Shown here in pieces: positions 25,901-35,741 of a DNA stretch of 64,000 bases (the first letter of the stretch is position 1; each line of letters starts with the position of its first letter). Location of the stretch: positions 1 to 64,000 of the forward strand of contig NW_027133934.1 of assembly GCF_037392515.1 (NCBI RefSeq). Direction: 5' to 3'. The position numbers and the translations under genes are program-made. This stretch comes from Haliotis asinina (Eukaryota > Mollusca > Gastropoda > Lepetellida > Haliotidae). Below the pieces are notes generated by a model. That model was not told the origin of the DNA, did no database searches, and saw nothing but the letters and a program-made list of their open reading frames with translations.

Positions 25901-28900
25901 TTCACCTCTGCCAAACACCGTCTCCTCATCAACTGCCTGATGCTTGTGAACATGTGGTTGGGGATTCTGTGACATTGCTCTTGCAAGGCAGCACCAAGTT
26001 TCTGCAAGTTCTGGGGTTGTTTCCTAAGACCAGGATGCATCCCAAACGTGCTTTATTAGATTAAGGTCAGGTGGCCCCAATGGCCAGTCCATGATGTTGA
26101 TTCCAGCGTTTTGAAGGAAACTTCATCCCAACATCATGGTATGTGGCCAAGCATTATCATGCTGGAACTGTAGACCTGGGCCATGAACCGCCATGAAAGG
26201 AACGAGTTCTGGTGAGCATCTGGTCATGGTAAGCAGCAGCTGTGAGGTTTCCTCAGATGACCAGAAGGCGGGAACGGTTGTTCCCACAGAAAGCACCCTA
26301 CACAATGCAACTTCCACCCCCAAATCTGTCGACTTTCTGTACAACACATTGTGCATACCGTTCACAAAGACATACTGTCTGATGCTAAGTCAGCACTTTA
26401 TCAGAGGTATGGCCTACCTTCACAGAATCCCATACATGACTTTCATTTAGCATAGAACTAACATACACAGACATACAATTGAGACAATGATTACAAAATG
26501 GTATAAACATCTTACTTTGTTTCTTTGCTTTCTGTGCATCTGCCACTGGTTCCAGCTGTTTTTTCTTCATGGTGATGTGAGCAATCTGAACACATGTTTT
26601 TAGGAGTTTCAAGGCATGACAAAGTGAGAAAGTCAATACGGAGACAATACTATTTAGCTTGATAACTATGTAAAAATCTACATCAAAATGCTGCTCTATG
26701 CAATAAATAATAAGTTGTCATCAAGACAGTTGTATGTTTTATTTTTTACCTTTATAATCACAAATTGCAGAGATGATGAAGTGGATATCAATCCAACAGA
26801 CATATTGCTTTACCCACAGCAACTTCCCCTCCAACAACTCAGACAAAACTGTCTGCTGGCACTGAGTAAAAACTATGAGTGCACCACACGTGAAAAGGTT
26901 TTTACAAGATTTAATCTTTGGGATGGGGCTGCAACAGCCATAGTGACCACCTAATACACATCTTACACTAAGCATAGAGAGCTTTGGTTTGTGTCTGTAA
27001 CAAGAGATATGAAGGCTAGTAACTGCAGCATAACATACTGTGATGTCTGGATGAGTATGAGAAAGGTATGGATGACTGCTCTTGGGAAATGTTGTCTTTT
27101 TCTGCAACGTGTAGCTCCTGGAAGTTTTCTGTCAGAGAGCCATTCTTCCTATGAAGATAAATACACAAACAATTCTTAACTCATCTGGTAACAGAAAATC
27201 TTTTTATCAAAGCAGTGAAACAGATTAGGCAGAATACAACTGGCTTTCCTTGAGGTGCTTTGGTATCAGTCCTCCCAATGAGCATCAGTTACACTACTTA
27301 ATTCCCCTTGTTCCTATCCAGCAACTGCACTGCCTTCCAATCAACATCTCTTACACTACTTGGTGCCCTCTATTCCTATCCAGCAATTACATTGCCTTCC
27401 ATTCAACATCTGTTACACTACTTGGTGCCCTCTACTCTTATCCAGCAACTGTTCTGCCTTTCAGTCAACATAATTTACACTAATTACCTCCCTTTGTTCC
27501 CAGTTCTTAGAGTCTGTCTTTTCATGTACCGGTACGTCCATTTGGTTCTTCTCCTTGACTACTTCCTTGATTACAACACTGGCTACTCACTTATATCCCA
27601 TGGTCCTAAATCTGTGCCTGTACTTCCTTCTAACCAGCTTCAGCTGCTTCAGTTAACATCCTCTACCTCCCCTTGTTCATCTCTGGTATATTAATTCCTT
27701 CCAGTTGTGCTTAAATACTTACCTCCCCTTGTTCCTCCTCTGTGACTCTAATTCTTTCCAATCAACATCAGCTACAATAGGGTCATCTCTGTCAAAATAG
27801 ACATAATAAGACTTGATTGACCTACAAGTGGTATCAACATTATGTTTGATCATAATCGTGTAAGAATTATACATTTGGAAAACAGAATCAATATCTTGAA
27901 CTAGAGGTCTAGTATCTGAGAAACTCAAATGGATTCTTCAACTCAAAACTATTTCTCCAATGGCGTCAATGAGAAGATCTGGTCCTCCATTGACTGTGCT
28001 CTGAGACAACCAGGCTCTGTTTACCTTTCTTCTTTCCGTCTGACGGCCTGCAACGAAATCTGTTTAGTTGGTGTAGGTGTCCGTCGTGTGAGGGAGGAAT
28101 CTGGTCTTGGAGGAACAGAACCTGCATGGTTTCCACGTCTGTAAGTAACCATTTATCACTTTCAGTCATACTGAGTGTGTGATTTTATTAGTTTTATGCT
28201 GTACTCAGCAATGTTCCAGCTATAGACCGATTCTATCCTGTTCTTCAGTGGTCTCAGGGATACTGACAACATAATATGGCTGTTATGACAAATTCATCAT
28301 GATAGGATAACATTGTTCACTATACAGTAAATATCACATACACGCATTCTCATTCAGACGTATTGAAAGGAAACCTATTCTAAAATTATTTTTCATAAAT
28401 TCTCTTTTACAAATAATTTTGGCAAACTAAGACAGCAAATCTTGACTGAGTTCATGAACATGACAAACAGATAAAGGATTTCATATATATGAGTTACTTA
28501 CTTTAAATGGATCTGAATATTGGTAAAATATAAGTATTTTAGATATTTACATACTCACCTCTTATCATCATTATGCATACTTGCCTTACTCTTCGAAAAC
28601 AGACTGCAGAAGTCAAGATCTAAAGCTTGCTAACCTAACACTCACAAAGGTTATTCGATTGAAGACGTACAGATGACCAGCCTCTCATGTGGCCGCTTGG
28701 AAAAGTCATTCCTTTTGTTAAGAACGAAGGGTAGAATGATGACAGTGGGGAGGTACAGATGATTCAGGCGGGCTTCAGACTTGATGATAACAGGTAAGTA
28801 TGTAAATGTCTAAAATACTTACATTTTACCAAAGTTTGTACTAACCTCTTATCATCATTATATGCATCTTATCCGACAGCACTGGAAGGCGGGAAGCTCA

Positions 28901-31900
28901 TCTATATAGCCCAGTGTATCAGACGTATGGAACAGTGATTGCTTAGGGGTCGGCAAGCAAAACAAAGACCATGAAAGTGAAGCCAGTAACGGGAACAATA
29001 GGTGAGGCACAATCACGAATGTGATACTATGGTAACAAGGTTCAAACAAGGAAGAGAACAATGCTTTGTACCTTAGTGACTAGAAGGATGGGTCATCTGT
29101 TGAGCGACAACAAGAGGTCCAAAATTCTGGAGCCCTTCAACACCCTCGACTGCCACACTGCGAAGGTTGTGGCTAGTGAAAACAGTATTGGAATTCCCAA
29201 AACAGCCCTCCATAATCGTAGGAATTGAACAATTCCTATAAAGACAAATAGTGGACGCCAAAGCACAGATTTCATGAGGCTTATTCACCTTGGGAGGAGG
29301 TAACCCAGCTGCCTTGTAGGCGCTGAGGTTGGTCGTCCGTAACCAGAGGACCACTGTGCTTCTGTTGACCTCCCCATTGCAGCTTGCTGACAAAGGAATG
29401 AAGAGACATTTCCTTGCCTTCTGTCTAGGAGATGTTTTGGAAATGTACTCCCACAAAACTCTCCCCTCATCCCCAACGACAGAGGGGAGAGTTGGGATAG
29501 TGAATCTCTGATCTGGTTGCCCTAGTAACGGATTCTTTGCCACGAAATCCATGAAATCCAAGAGTCCCAAATGGATAGCACCATGCCAAGACTGCTCAAA
29601 GTGAATTCTCGTGGTGTCTTGGGCGTGAATTTCACAAACTCGCGCAGCTGTGAGCAAAGCTGAAAAGACTGTCTTCGGAGATAGCAGGTCAAAAGACACC
29701 GGACCTAAAGGTTCACAGGGGGCACCTCATAAGTGTTACAAAACCATGTTGAGGTCCCAAGCCGGTGGATGACATTTCACCTTCTGGGCCACAAGCTTGA
29801 AGGTTTTCAACAGAGCCTGCAACTCAAGGACTCTCGACACCCGTTCATTCAGTTTCACTCCTAGAACTGAGTTGATAGCCAAGAGGTCTGTTGCGATGGT
29901 GCCACCTTTAAGTTGACAAGAATTCCGCAGATGCAGGAGAAACTCTGCCAAAACCTGAGGTGAAACTGCCATTGGTCGTACAGAGCAGGGATAAACAGAA
30001 CCATTCAAACGTAAGCCATTGGTCATCATATAGACCACCTTGTCGAAATTTACAGCACGAAAGATGATTCTTGACATACCAAACAATAACCTTTAGCCCT
30101 CAAAGTCCTCTGCAGAAGACTCAAACGCAAAGACTGAACGTCTCCTTTTCTGGGTCAAGTTGGTTGCTGTGAGGATGCCACAGAAGATTTTATTCACCCT
30201 TGCAGAAAAATTGGGTTGGCGTTGGCAAGATGTTTTAATTCAGGGAACCAGACCCTCACAGGCCACCAGGGCACGACCAGAAACAGGCAGGAAGACATAG
30301 GCATCAACATTCTTCCAAGACAGGGAAAGGGCGTCCACCGCCCATGTGGCTGGATCCAGGACTGGGAATACGTAAATTGGAAGTTGCATATTCTGGCATG
30401 TGGTGAACAAGTCTAACGTTGGGACTGGCAAACAAGAGCAAAAGCATCTGGATGAAGCATCCACTCTGTGGAAGATGGTTTGCCAGGTCTGGAGAGGGCA
30501 TCTGCCAGAATGTTCTTGCAACTTGCAATGTGCCTTGCTCCAACTACAATCAGAGCCCAATCCAGTAGATTGAACAACTGGAACCTCTGATCGAGAAAAC
30601 ACTATGAGCCTGTGGTTTCCTGATCGTGGATCACCCAAACCACCATCACATCGTCCGTGGCAAAAATGGGGTTGGAGATGATGAAGCACTCCTGCCAATG
30701 TGACTCTGTGAGGATCACAGCCTGCAGTTCCAGACTGTTGATAAGCCAGTCTTGCTGCTCTGCTAGCCACAGCCCCGGGACCGTGTGGATGCACTGAACT
30801 CCCCAACCCTGCTGAATGGCATCCACAAAGAGCTCCAGGTCAGGAGAAAACACGCTCAAAGAGACTCCTGCACAGACGTTCTTGGGGTGAGTCCACCACT
30901 GATACTACTGATGTAAAGCAATTCTGGTTGTGAGATCATCTGCTTGTATGAACAGTCTCAAGAATCTTTGGAAAGGATGGAGCATGAGTCTCCCTTGGAC
31001 TGTGAGGTCCTGTGCCGACGTCAACAGACCGAGAATGGCCTGCCAATCTCTCAACTTGAGGACCTGGGTCAAGCCCTTGTGGACACAGTCCAATATCTTC
31101 ACCAGTCCGTCGGGAGGGATTCTGAGCCTGTCCTGGTTGGTGAGGAACAAACCTCCTATGAAGAGGACTCTCTGAGAAGGCTCCAGGTGTGACTCCCCCA
31201 AATGATCAACCAACCTAGATGAAGGAACAGCTAGAGAGTGTTCTTTCTGTTTGACTAGCCTTTGACAATCCCACTGATTCATAAGGCAGTCGTTTCTATC
31301 CCCTGCAGATGAAGGAGTGATCAGAACCGTATTGCAAGTGAACAGCCACAGGGCCCAGAAATTCCAAATGGAAATACCCGAAATTGGAAATGCTGGCCAT
31401 TGAAATAAAAGGCTGGAATAAAAGGACATGGAGGCATGCACCTGGGATATCTAGGCTGATAAGCCAGTCTCCAGGTGAGATTTTGGACTGAAGCTGGTCC
31501 ATAGAAACCACGCAAGAATGAGGAGGATCCACAAAGTAAAGATTGTTGAAGACTGCCATATTGAAGATTATTCTCATTTTGTCTGTGTTTTTCTTGTGGA
31601 TCAGGAAGATCGGTGAGTAAAACCCCGGATTGGTGTTGGGCTCCTGTATACTTTCAACGTCTCGCTTGTTGAGCAGAAATTGAACATTTTCCACTATTTG
31701 CTGATGTTTTGACAAGGAATAAACTCTTGACCGTGGCAATGAGGTCATAGGTCATAGGGATCCTCCAGGAATATCAATTTGGGCTGGAAGATCCCCAATC
31801 ACAAAAGTACATGAAATAGACACTTAAACACAGAGAATGTGTGTCCTAGTGCGACTTGAGACCGTGACACTTTACATAATGAAGTTGGGGCATAAAACAT

Positions 31901-34118
31901 GCTCAAATACAAGCAGGAGAAACATTTATTCATCTGCAGTGAAGGAAAGTATGTAGCAAAAGCGAGGGGTAACATAAACAAACACATCGCAAATACACCC
32001 CCACTGGTTTAGCTGACCAGTAAATCACATCGTACCACCATTTTGACAGCACACACAACAAATTGCTGTCAAAAGCAGTATACATAAGAAAAAACAAACA
32101 ACGAAAAAGATATACGAGGACCCACAGTCCAAAACACCGAAGCATGAACCAAAATTCATGGACTCCACTCAAGAAGAGTGAGAACAGAAAAACTAGTGAG
32201 ACAAACAACTGACAAGAACGAAAAACTCAACACTGGTGAGTACATCCTTATTCAAAGTTAGAAACTAAAAAAAAAAATACCAGGTAGTTAACAAACAATA
32301 GGAGAAAATATACACCCGCACTCAAAAACTAACTACAGTATTGAGATCTCAGTACATGAATAAGAAAGAATAACTTTTCCACATGGCCATGTGAAAGACT
32401 GCGATGATCTTACCAGTCATCCGGATGTCTTCAATCAAACCACCTTTGCAAGTGTTAGGTTAGCAAGTTTTCGTTCTCGATTTCTGCAGTCTGATTTCTA
32501 AGAATAAGGCAAGTTTGCATATAATGTTGACAAGAGGTAAATAAAAATTTGTTTTGTCAGTCATCAGAAATAACAGTTTTCCAAAAACTGCTCCTGTCAA
32601 AATTATCTTTGGTAGCGACAAATGATATTTGCTTGTGGACTATCACATTTCGCACACTAAAGACTATGTCATCCTGAATTTTACCATTCACAGATAGAGT
32701 TTCATTAATTTCAAGCCACAGATGGCCCAATACATACTTGGCACTGCTAGCTTGTCTGTGGTCTCGGTAATGTTCCTTTTTCCTGGATGTTTCTGTCATC
32801 ACAGAAAATATATTTATTTGAAAATGACACACCATATACTATGGCGAATAAGCTGACCATATAGATAAGCCCACTCCCTAACTTGATCCCTAAGATCAGT
32901 GTCAGAATGGTATGTTTCGTGCATGGCCAACTCCAACCACTATGGTTCAGCTCATACCACAAGACATCTGGCAGTTACAGTCTTGGATGTTAAACATAAG
33001 TATGGTTGCGGTCAACTCACACCACAAGATTGTGGCTCTCAGTTGGGGGATATAATGACATGTTACAAATGAAACGGAATTCTGCCTCTAATCTCCCACT
33101 TCTTGAAACTGCTGGTGCAAACAACAAAACAATAGCAATTGCGCTCATTATAAACAGTACTTGTGTATCGATTGCAGGGCATTGCAAAACAACAGGAAGC
33201 AATCACCATATGTGAAGTCAGAGGAAACAGCACATGTCATTTTGCAAATGGCGACCAGACAGGATTGTGACATTTCTTTTATTATTGTGTGTAAATAGGT
33301 GGGTATGAAACTTACTAATGACTAAGAACCAGAAATGAAAACTGTATACTTTGATTTGTATTTTATTGATCATTTAAAACTAAGTGGCTGTAATCGTCGT
33401 AGACTTCCAGGCAGGTGTACCGCTAACCTGTAAGATTATCCTGACATGGCACTGATGACCTGAAAAATACTAGTGTGAAATTGTGTCTCATAGATAAGCC
33501 AACCCCCTTTAACAGGCTGCCTTTTTTGGTCCTTAAAATTCAACTTATCAACAGTAATATACAGTAAACCACAATACTGAATTCACTAAAACCATCCTGT
33601 TATTCACATGACATCACGTAAATGGTGATGTCCTATTGAACTGTTATCAATAATGGGGCAATGTGAAGACATAACATCAACTGACTAATGTGTAATGCCA
33701 CTCCTATTTTCTTATGAAATCCTGCCATGTTTATATTTCACGCTAATAATCGGCGTCACCACATCTTGAAATCTGCAAATGCATCTGTATCATGGGCCGA
33801 TGACCTACATTCACATGAATAAAGAAAGAAAAATATCAGATTATTCAATACCAAGTATACACAAGTGCAACTACTGAACAGTTAATGAAACAACAATGTC
33901 TATATTTCCAACTGAAAATCAGTTTAAACGCAGGTTCTTTTGTGTTGGAACTCTTGTATGTTGAGACATATTTAGTCAAATGAATCAAGAATTGTTCACA
34001 GACATCAACCCTAAATCTATTCTTGACCCTGTAATATAACCTCTCACCTTCTGGTTCCAGGATTTCAAGACTAGATGAATTAGAATTGTTCAAGTGCCGG
34101 TTGCCTCCTGATGGTGGT
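16880..34118 (-). CDS. ERICH2-like (glutamate-rich protein 2) gene, 5' end not found
   Basis: The minus-strand exons chain in phase over the conserved part: 25010-25134, 20170-20227, 19868-19939, 17458-17620, 16880-16991, each with GT-AG borders. The joined core reads APNQLLME, FVTCLMEKDYLNAQKLCKM, ILLYEPDNAEALKFQPLIDE and then a long Ser/Asp/Glu tail. A TPR-like helical pair followed by an acidic tail is how I remember vertebrate ERICH2, a protein of unknown biochemical role; this comes from memory, not a search. Probable upstream exons are 34048-34118, 28025-28138, 27723-27788 and 26516-26585; a weaker candidate starts at 27148. At least one exon is missing between 34048 and 28138, because the phases do not meet. 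The start codon was not found. Introns hold two DIRS fossils and several DNA elements. Confidence 0.65.
17458..17620 (-). CDS. ERICH2-like acidic-tail exon
   Basis: Reads D, HDLFVDQEEEMSGSADSDD and on through GDSDEDSDEDSEADSDD to DDDS, then donor AG|gtgagt at 17457. Two acceptors fit the incoming phase: one after tatgtag (start 17620) and one after tttgtag (start 17602), so an 18-base alternative is possible. The Asp/Ser repeats (GACAGT units) look like local codon-level duplication. The opposite strand of this exon gives a Ser-rich open frame that is not a gene. Confidence 0.7.
17621..18330. other. Intron sequence, nothing recognised
   Basis: Lies between the acidic exons and the GAGCT tract. 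Short open frames here (17798-18022, 18084-18347) have no splice context or family resemblance that I can see. Confidence 0.4.
18331..18384. repeat. (GAGCT)n microsatellite
   Basis: About ten perfect 5-bp units (gagct). Each unit contains the self-complementary AGCT, so the tract can form small hairpins on either strand. It sits in an intron of the ERICH2-like gene. Confidence 0.95.
18540..19124 (-). mobile_element. pogo/Tigger-type deletion derivative, 585 bp
   Basis: The ends are CACTGGAAG at the left and, on the other strand, CATTGGAAG at the right, with similarity for about 15 bp, both next to TA. Inside, the minus strand reads LEITLEQKIQLIKDFE (within 18609-18809), which resembles the N-terminal psq/CENP-B-type helix-turn-helix of pogo transposases. 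The rest of the transposase, including the catalytic domain, is missing. Motifs of the type tgctggtttagaggg recur near both ends. It is a non-autonomous remnant in an ERICH2-like intron. Confidence 0.65.
19294..19469. mobile_element. Hairpin MITE, 176 bp
   Basis: Inverted arms of about 70-75 bp share atggatgtcaacttctttat and tgaataacacaacatttt (gtgaatgacgcaacatttt in the other arm). The right arm reads gcatgcactccaaaatgttg on the plus strand. The centre holds cttcataagg / cctgatgaag. It is a different family from the hairpin at 15704. No coding capacity. Confidence 0.85.
19868..19939 (-). CDS. ERICH2-like exon (second half of TPR-like core)
   Basis: Acceptor ctctttccag; donor CTAG|gtaagta. 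The 72 bp give 2 bases, 23 codons and 1 base: LLYEPDNAEALKFQPLIDE then KIEL. The split codon with the previous exon gives Ile. This is the most recognisable segment of the gene. Confidence 0.8.
20170..20227 (-). CDS. ERICH2-like exon (first half of TPR-like core)
   Basis: Acceptor ttttttgcag; donor ATGA|gtaagta. The 58 bp encode FVTCLMEKDYLNAQKLCKM plus one base that completes Ile with the next exon. Phase 0 at the start fits the exon at 25010-25134, which ends in a whole GAG codon. Confidence 0.8.
20735..21760. repeat. Minisatellite, about 150-180 bp unit, six imperfect copies
   Basis: Each unit contains a tccatggaaaccgagaaaat-type block, an aaaaggcaccacttt block and a gttctggaa(a)tgaagcccat-type block. 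The first block starts near 20745, 20923, 21087, 21236, 21408 and 21569. It ends with a (CGGA)3 run at 21737-21749 followed by gatgaggcatcgactatatc. An A-run of more than 20 lies at about 21595-21617. Long minus-strand frames over it (for example 21017-21484) are periodic translations of the repeat and not genes. Confidence 0.85.
21848..24770 (-). mobile_element. DIRS-type retroelement fossil (B), broken
   Basis: Inverted terminal segments of about 100 bp face each other: one starts gcagatgtacaatatactca near 21850, and its inverted partner ends near 24694. A second inverted pair (around 22064-22100 and 24735-24768) would fit the internal complementary region typical of DIRS elements. Minus-strand peptides within 22610-23140 belong to the tyrosine recombinase, and a short piece near 23600-23690 resembles RNase H. 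Most of the reverse transcriptase region is absent. The element has many interruptions, looks old and lies in an intron of the ERICH2-like gene. Confidence 0.75.
25010..25134 (-). CDS. ERICH2-like exon with Ser/Asp/Glu linker
   Basis: Reads TLESKQDGGSGAAGGKGESS, DDSDSEEEDKDRK, APNQLLME and ends GAG|gtcagt at 25009. Two acceptors are possible: ttgtag (start 25139) and, five bases on, aaaag (start 25134). Only the second fits the phase of the upstream exon at 26516-26585 in its better frame. Confidence 0.7.
25140..25700. other. Intron sequence with a small hairpin
   Basis: Nothing coding recognised. A short inverted repeat (cccagtgcaataac ... ctgcactggg) lies at about 25493-25513. Confidence 0.35.
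25873..26365 (-). mobile_element. Tc1/mariner-superfamily transposase relic
   Basis: The minus strand gives LQFQHDNAWPHT, then DWPLGPPDLNLIKHVWD and, near the end, MRRRCLAEVNARGGHAQY followed by a stop at 25875-25873. These correspond to the second catalytic Asp block, the third catalytic block and the typical C terminus of a Tc1-like transposase. The third block has Lys where Glu is expected, and the pieces lie in different frames. The N-terminal half is missing. It belongs to a different subfamily from the intact element at 35742. Confidence 0.75.
26516..26585 (-). CDS. ERICH2-like upstream exon (probable)
   Basis: Acceptor atgtgttcag and donor CAAA|gtaag. Frame IAHITMKKKQLEPVADAQKA then KKQ, 23 codons plus one base. 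It connects in phase to the exon at 25010-25134 if the inner acceptor there is used. A second open frame would fit the outer acceptor, so the reading is not settled. Confidence 0.5.
27100..27148 (-). CDS. Candidate ERICH2-like exon (weak)
   Basis: A good acceptor (tatcttcatag) lies before 27148, and the incoming phase from the exon at 27723-27788 gives KNGSLTENFQELH. No strong donor follows: a gttgca site after CAC would keep phase 0 into 26585, and a gtcatc site is further on. An exon of this phase is needed, because direct joining of 27723 to 26585 hits a stop. The lower coordinate given here is approximate. Confidence 0.3.
27278..27500. repeat. 62-bp minisatellite related to the adjacent exon
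   Basis: About three and a half units with landmarks tcctatcc at 27312 and 27374 and the variant tcttatcc at 27436. Each unit resembles the exon and donor at 27719-27776 (ccttgttcct, then ccaatcaacatc, then tacac). Weaker relatives fill 27640-27720. Confidence 0.7.
27723..27788 (-). CDS. ERICH2-like exon (probable)
   Basis: Acceptor ctattttgacag; donor GGGGAG|gtaagta. The split codon gives Arg, then DDPIVADVDWKELESQRRNK and G, ending two bases into a codon. In phase with 28025-28138. Confidence 0.6.
28025..28138 (-). CDS. ERICH2-like Pro/Thr-rich exon (probable)
   Basis: Acceptor ggttacttacag; donor AGAAAG|gtaaac. Frame RGNHAGSVPPRPDSSLTRRT, PTPTKQISLQAVRRKEE, 37 codons with split codons at both ends. 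It joins 27788 to give KEERDDPIV. Low complexity suggests a disordered N-terminal region. Confidence 0.6.
28195..28240 (+). mobile_element. SINE head fragment
   Basis: ttatgctgtactcagcaatg followed by ttccagctatag matches the core of the abalone-type SINE; only about 45 bp remain. Confidence 0.55.
28513..32545 (-). mobile_element. DIRS-type retroelement fossil (A), broken
   Basis: A terminal segment at about 28553-28720 (acctcttatcatcattatgc, gcttgctaacctaacact) has an inverted partner at about 32380-32540. An inner inverted copy of the outer edge lies at 28793-28870, fitting the internal complementary region of DIRS elements. On the minus strand, in element order, are reverse transcriptase (31748-31296, with PGDWLISLDIPGACLHV), RNase H (about 30860-30600, with SLELQAV), the conserved WAVDALSLSW block (near 30330), and tyrosine recombinase (30086-29073, with WDLNMVL, AYKAAGLPPP and PTIMEGCF). 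Several interruptions; clearly not coding now. It lies inside the host gene span and adds about 4 kb to an intron. Confidence 0.85.
32557..33215 (-). pseudogene. Unrecognised protein-like remnant
   Basis: Minus-strand peptides such as SDTDLRDQVREWAYLYGQL (near 32850-32910) and a 92-codon frame at 32557-32835 look more protein-like than the surroundings but are discontinuous. I have a vague impression of transposon-associated proteins with a REWA-type helix and cannot name a family. It could also be intron sequence open by chance. Confidence 0.25.
33216..34047. other. Unannotated stretch
   Basis: AT-rich, no recognised repeat or exon. Presumed intron of the ERICH2-like gene. Confidence 0.4.
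34048..34118 (-). CDS. Probable upstream exon of the ERICH2-like gene
   Basis: Acceptor gtattttacag; donor CAGAAG|gtgaga. Only one frame is open: PPSGGNRHLNNSNSSSLEIL then EPE, 23 codons with a split codon at each end. Assignment to this gene rests on strand, splice quality and composition. Its outgoing phase does not match 28138, so an exon between them is missing from my model. Confidence 0.5.
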
Positions 34119-35741
34119 CTGTAAAATACAACATCCAAACAGACTGAATCATCTTGGGGTATTGCCATACAAAGATCTTTTGGCTTCTTTCATCAACATG
34201 ACACTGTAATCATGCATTTCATGTAAGAGTAACTAACAGAATACACGAATCTGGCATGGAAGGATTCATCGGAAAGTTTTGTTTGGTAAGGAGTCACCAC
34301 CATGCTAAGAATAAATGCTTACCCACAAAATATACACAATATAGCCATTTTGTCTTATTTGGTAATTTACATGAAATCGTGCTCTTCCAAATGTAAGCAT
34401 TTTGACTTTCAATAATCTAATCTGGATAAGACATTCCACTGATTAATATTATGAGTAACATCCCCAGTAACATCCCAGTGCCATCTGTGAATGTTGCTAC
34501 CAAATAAACTAGGTCAACAATCATCCTCTTGTGACAAACATCAATGTCTGAGGATCATTTTGAACTCCATTTGGATGTTTCAACTCAACTCATAATCCTT
34601 GTATGGTTATATCACCATTCTCGTAGACAGTTTCAGTTACTTAACGTAAATGTGATACCCACCTTTTGTACAAGACATTGTTTCCTTTTTCTGGTTCCTG
34701 ATACCTTTTGTTCTGATGACTTGATGTTCGATTTGTTTCCATTCTTGATCAGATGCATAAGAAGTCTGATCTTTGAACTAAAGATCTAGAAAGACAGAAA
34801 AAAATGATGCCCCTTGATAACCTTAACAATGAATGATTTTGTTACAAACTTCAGGGATACCCTGGTTAAATGTACAGGAACAGAGGAATATTATAAAATA
34901 CCTGAATCAGTACAATCACAATGCTACCCAAATTGGGGTACAGTTAGAACTTAGATATGGATTCTGTTAAAAAATGATATAGCAATGAAATATGGGTACA
35001 GCTCAATATATTATATAGGTTTATACAAACAGCAGATTTTGATTAAATTGATTGAGAAGTAACCCATTAATGTCAGTTGATCCCAATATTCTTGTAGCAT
35101 TCTTATAATAGCAATAAGCGTAAATATATGATCTTTGATCCTGCTACATTCACATTTAGATCATGTCCATGCCAGTTGTATAATGTATCCCACAGCTGAA
35201 TTCAATGTTCTGGTGATTTTGACGATTGCACTGCTAAATCAAGGAAGTAAGTATGCGTTCTGAGGGCACAAACAGTTTCATTGGTAGGATGGATGCCCAG
35301 GTGCTGTCATAAGAAGTTTTACTGACAACTGAAATGCGGAAGTTATATAAAAAGCAAATTAACATCAATATTATTTACCCAATATTGTTAATACCACCTC
35401 AGATGCATAATCAACTGCTTGTAGAACAAAAATTAGTGGGTGAAATACAGCAAAATCAGACCTCTGCTAGTGACAGGTAATATATAAATAGAGATGTATG
35501 TAATCAAAACACTCTCTCACAGTGTGGAGGGAAAAGTATGGGTCATTGTTGAAAAGACATACAAAATACCCAGATGTGGCAAGCAGCTACAGTTTTGCAG
35601 ATACAATGCCATCAACACCATTTTGGTAAGAGTTCTGACCCTTCCCCATCCCAAATAATATTTATAAATTAATTTATACTGGAATTATTAAGAAAACCTA
35701 AGAGAACAAATTACTAGAGGACTCGCAAAACAAATTAAGTA
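34119..35741. other. Unannotated stretch
   Basis: No convincing exon, repeat or RNA gene seen. An 81-codon plus-strand frame at 34544-34789 has no supporting context. Confidence 0.4.

Noticed and set aside
27250-27694. Overlapping plus-strand frames with repeated peptides
   Set aside because: They translate the 62-bp minisatellite.
32400-32425. Apparent exon end followed by gtaagatc on the minus strand
   Set aside because: It lies inside the inverted terminal segment of DIRS fossil A and has a counterpart at the other end.
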